DNA of 64,000 nucleotides, from the NCBI GenBank assembly GCA_020634435.1, contig JACKBS010000006.1, positions 434,001 to 498,000 of the forward strand, given 5' to 3'. This document shows, piece by piece, positions 62,144 through 64,000 of the stretch. The stretch is from Ardenticatenaceae bacterium. Lineage in GTDB: Bacteria; Chloroflexota; Anaerolineae; Promineifilales; Promineifilaceae. Both the position numbers and the translations under genes were made by a program. The first letter of the stretch is position 1. The number at the start of each line of letters is the position of its first letter. The notes under the pieces were generated by a model that saw nothing but the letters and a program-made list of their open reading frames with translations, made no database searches and was not told where the DNA came from.

Positions 62144-63940
62144 TTACCACGGCCGATATTCTAGCGATTGGTGGCGGAAGTAGGTGGTGTACAGCTCGGC
62201 GTAATGGCCATCCTGGGCCAGCAGTGCGTCGTGGTTGCCTTCTTCGATGATCTGCCCGTCGCGCAGGACGATGATCCGGTCGGCGGCGCGCACCGTGGAG
62301 AGGCGGTGGGCGATGATGATGCTGGTCCGGTTTTGCAGGACGGTGGCCAGGGCGTCCTGCACCTGCGCTTCCGTCAGCGGGTCGATGCTGGCGGTGGCTT
62401 CGTCCAGCAGCAGGATGGCCGGGTTTTGCAGCAGCACGCGGGCCAGGGCCACCAGCTGCCGCTGCCCCAACGAGAGCCGCGCCCCCGTTCCCCCACGTCC
62501 GTTTGTAAGCCATCGGGCAAATCTGCCAGCCAGCTGCCGTCGCCCAGCTGCCGTGCGGCCGTTTCCACTTCACTATCACTTGCTTCAGGACGGCCGTATC
62601 GCACATTCTCCGCCACTGTCCCCGAAAACAAAAACGGGGCTTGCGGCACCAGCCCCAGTTGGCGACGGTATTGGCTTAAATCGAGGGTGCGGATGGAACG
62701 GCCGTCTACCAACACATCGCCGCCCTGGTACTCATAAAAACGCATCAACACCTTCACCAGGCTCGATTTGCCCGCGCCCGTGTGCCCCACAATCGCCAGC
62801 GTTTGCCCCGCCGGAATCGTCAGCGAAAAATTTTGCAAGACGGTGCTGCGCCCGGTGCTGTAGTTAAACGTCACCTTCTCATACGCAATTTCGCCGCGCA
62901 GCCGACCCACCGGCTCGTTACCCGTTTGCACCACCAGCGGCTCGTCGTCAATCAGGGCAAAGACCCGCTCGCTGGCCGCCAACCCCTGCTGGAACTGGCT
63001 CCAGAACGACGCTAGGCTGGTGATCGGGTAGAAGAAAATCGTCAGCCCCTGCACGAACAAATACCACTCGCCCACGGAAATATCCTGCTGGATGGCCATC
63101 AGCCCGCCCACATAAATAATCACCGAGACGGCGATGCCGGAGACCGTGTTGAGCAGCGGGAAGATGCTGCCAAACACGGCCACGCGGGTGAGCTGCACCC
63201 GGTAGGCCAGCTCGTTCACGTCCTGAAAATCGTCGTAGATGGCCGCTTCTTGACGGAAGTTTTTGGCCACGCCAATGCCGCTGATCGTCTCCTGGATGGT
63301 GGCGTTGACTGTGGCCAGCGCCCGCTGCGCCTGCTGCATCGCGTTCCGCGCCAGCTGCCGGAAGACGAGGGCAATCGTCACCACAATCGGCCCCACGGCA
63401 AAGGTAATCAGCGCCAGCCGCACGTTTTGCGTCAGCAGCACCACGCCAATGACCAACACCAGCACAATCTGGCTCAGTAAATCAATCGTTAGCGTCACGA
63501 CGGTGGAAAAATCTTGCGTGTCAGACGTCACCCGGCTGACGATGCGGCCCGAGGCGAACTGGATCGAAAAAGGACAAATCGCGGCGCATGACGGCGCGGA
63601 AGGCGTCTTCGCGCAGCGCCAGCACCACCTCGCCCACGGCTCGCGCCGAAAACCAGAGGCTGACGAAGTTAAAGCCCCAGCTCAGCGCGCCCATCACGGT
63701 GACCACTGCCGCCAGCGTCAGCAAAAGCTGCAATTGCGGATTGGCCTCCAGCGAATCAATCCCCCGCGAGATGATGATCGGCGTCGCCGTGGCCAAAATG
63801 GAGATGAGTGACACCATCGCCGCCACCAGCAGTACCTTGCCGATATGTGGCCGAAAATAGCGCACAATCCGCCGCACCAGTTCCCGGTCGCTGTAATTTC
63901 GGTCGTATTCTTCTGGGTTTAGTCCGCCGGTGATGCCCAT
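62144..63940 (-). CDS. ABC exporter (membrane and ATP-binding fusion), two frameshifts
   Basis: The full product would be about 598 residues: six membrane helices (from RPHIGKVLLVAAMVSLI), then an ATPase with Walker A VGHTGAGKSSL, Q-loop VPQAPFLFSGTV, LSLGQRQ signature, Walker B AILLLDEATAS and the H-loop IIAHRLSTV. Two single-base changes break it: an extra base near 63561 within the first membrane part and a missing base near 62485 in a C-run just before the signature. GAGGCAGC precedes the ATG. It is a pseudogene or the window has sequencing errors here. Substrate unknown. Confidence 0.85.
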
Positions 63941-64000
63941 GCTGCCTCGCTTGCTTTACACTTTTTTGACGCAAAGTTGCAAAGGGGCAAAGTGATTAAA

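Larger units (their letters stand above)
541..62705. repeat. Highly iterated palindrome ACGGCCGT (about 90 scattered copies)
   Basis: The octamer ACGGCCGT, often extended to AAACGGCCGTTT, recurs roughly every 700 bases by manual count. Examples lie near 541, 1148, 2537, 5006, 9417, 15368, 19016, 19611, 22759, 33268, 41259, 41269, 47247, 48318, 57073 and 62590. In coding DNA it is tolerated in several frames and is read as Asn-Gly-Arg or Asp-Gly-Arg, Thr-Ala-Val, or Arg-Pro-Phe. It also sits in intergenic DNA. The two longest gaps are about 23.53-27.65 kb (IS cluster) and 58.69-62.59 kb (EACC1/caspase). The pattern recalls the HIP1 palindrome of cyanobacteria, but the sequence differs. Its function is unknown. 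Confidence 0.9.

Noticed and set aside
1..64000. tRNA or rRNA genes
   Set aside because: No T-loop-like GGTTCGAATCC patterns with matching acceptor stems and no conserved rRNA segments were noticed on reading both strands; a covariance search would be decisive.

Overview
The window looks like bacterial chromosome, most likely from a Chloroflexota (Anaerolineae-like) genome. That placement is inferred from the mix of genes (type III glutamine synthetase, a caspase system, secreted proteins ending in a YLP-type tail, many small interspersed hairpins); no rRNA or tRNA gene was found to confirm it. A striking genome-wide signature runs through the window: the 8-base palindrome ACGGCCGT occurs about 90 times by hand count, inside and between genes, where about one would be expected. 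It is missing from only two stretches longer than 3.5 kb, and both look foreign on other grounds.

Layout. 0-7.4 kb is an ammonium-assimilation block: gltB (partial, minus), an Amt transporter and type III glutamine synthetase, the last two each preceded by a leader or intergenic hairpin. An intact IS3-family element (7.4-8.7 kb) separates it from a PdtaS/PdtaR-like two-component pair. 11-21 kb is mostly housekeeping: clpC, a flavin-binding oxidase-like protein, murI, a gamma-glutamyl hydrolase, rplS, proS, a deoxyribosyltransferase-like protein and adenine deaminase. 21.4-23.9 kb encodes a large secreted beta-helix/Calx-beta protein.

24-27.6 kb is an insertion-sequence graveyard (IS481, IS982 and IS630 remnants, one beside or inside another). 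It is followed by a frameshifted nucleotidyltransferase with its small partner and a frameshifted class A penicillin-binding protein. 31.8-38.9 kb holds an alpha-oxoamine synthase behind a highly structured leader, rlmH, the conserved ATP-grasp/alpha-E/transglutaminase operon, and two more rRNA methyltransferases (rsmI, rsmE). 39-44.3 kb is a glycolysis block: a PPi-type phosphofructokinase, a eukaryote-like tandem-domain phosphofructokinase and a class II aldolase, with a perfect CRP-type operator between the divergent pair.

44.3-55.8 kb is an accessory region rich in genes that resemble toxin or antibiotic self-protection: a 16S rRNA G1405 methyltransferase homologue, an AadA-like nucleotidyltransferase, an EamA exporter, an AraC regulator, several methyltransferases, two VOC proteins, up to four DinB-fold proteins (one ClbS/DfsB-like) and a YcaQ/AlkZ-like DNA glycosylase. 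55.9-57.6 kb encodes two coupled secreted proteins. 57.8-62.1 kb is a defence cluster: MazEF and HigBA between two direct repeats, then an EACC1 protein translationally coupled to a caspase-GTPase fusion. The EACC1/caspase-GTPase pair is AT-rich, has no copies of the palindrome, and is the best candidate for an undescribed conflict system. A frameshifted ABC exporter closes the window.

Ten single-base frameshifts are concentrated in 25.0-29.4 kb and 62.4-63.6 kb. They may be decay or sequencing error, and the affected genes are flagged.
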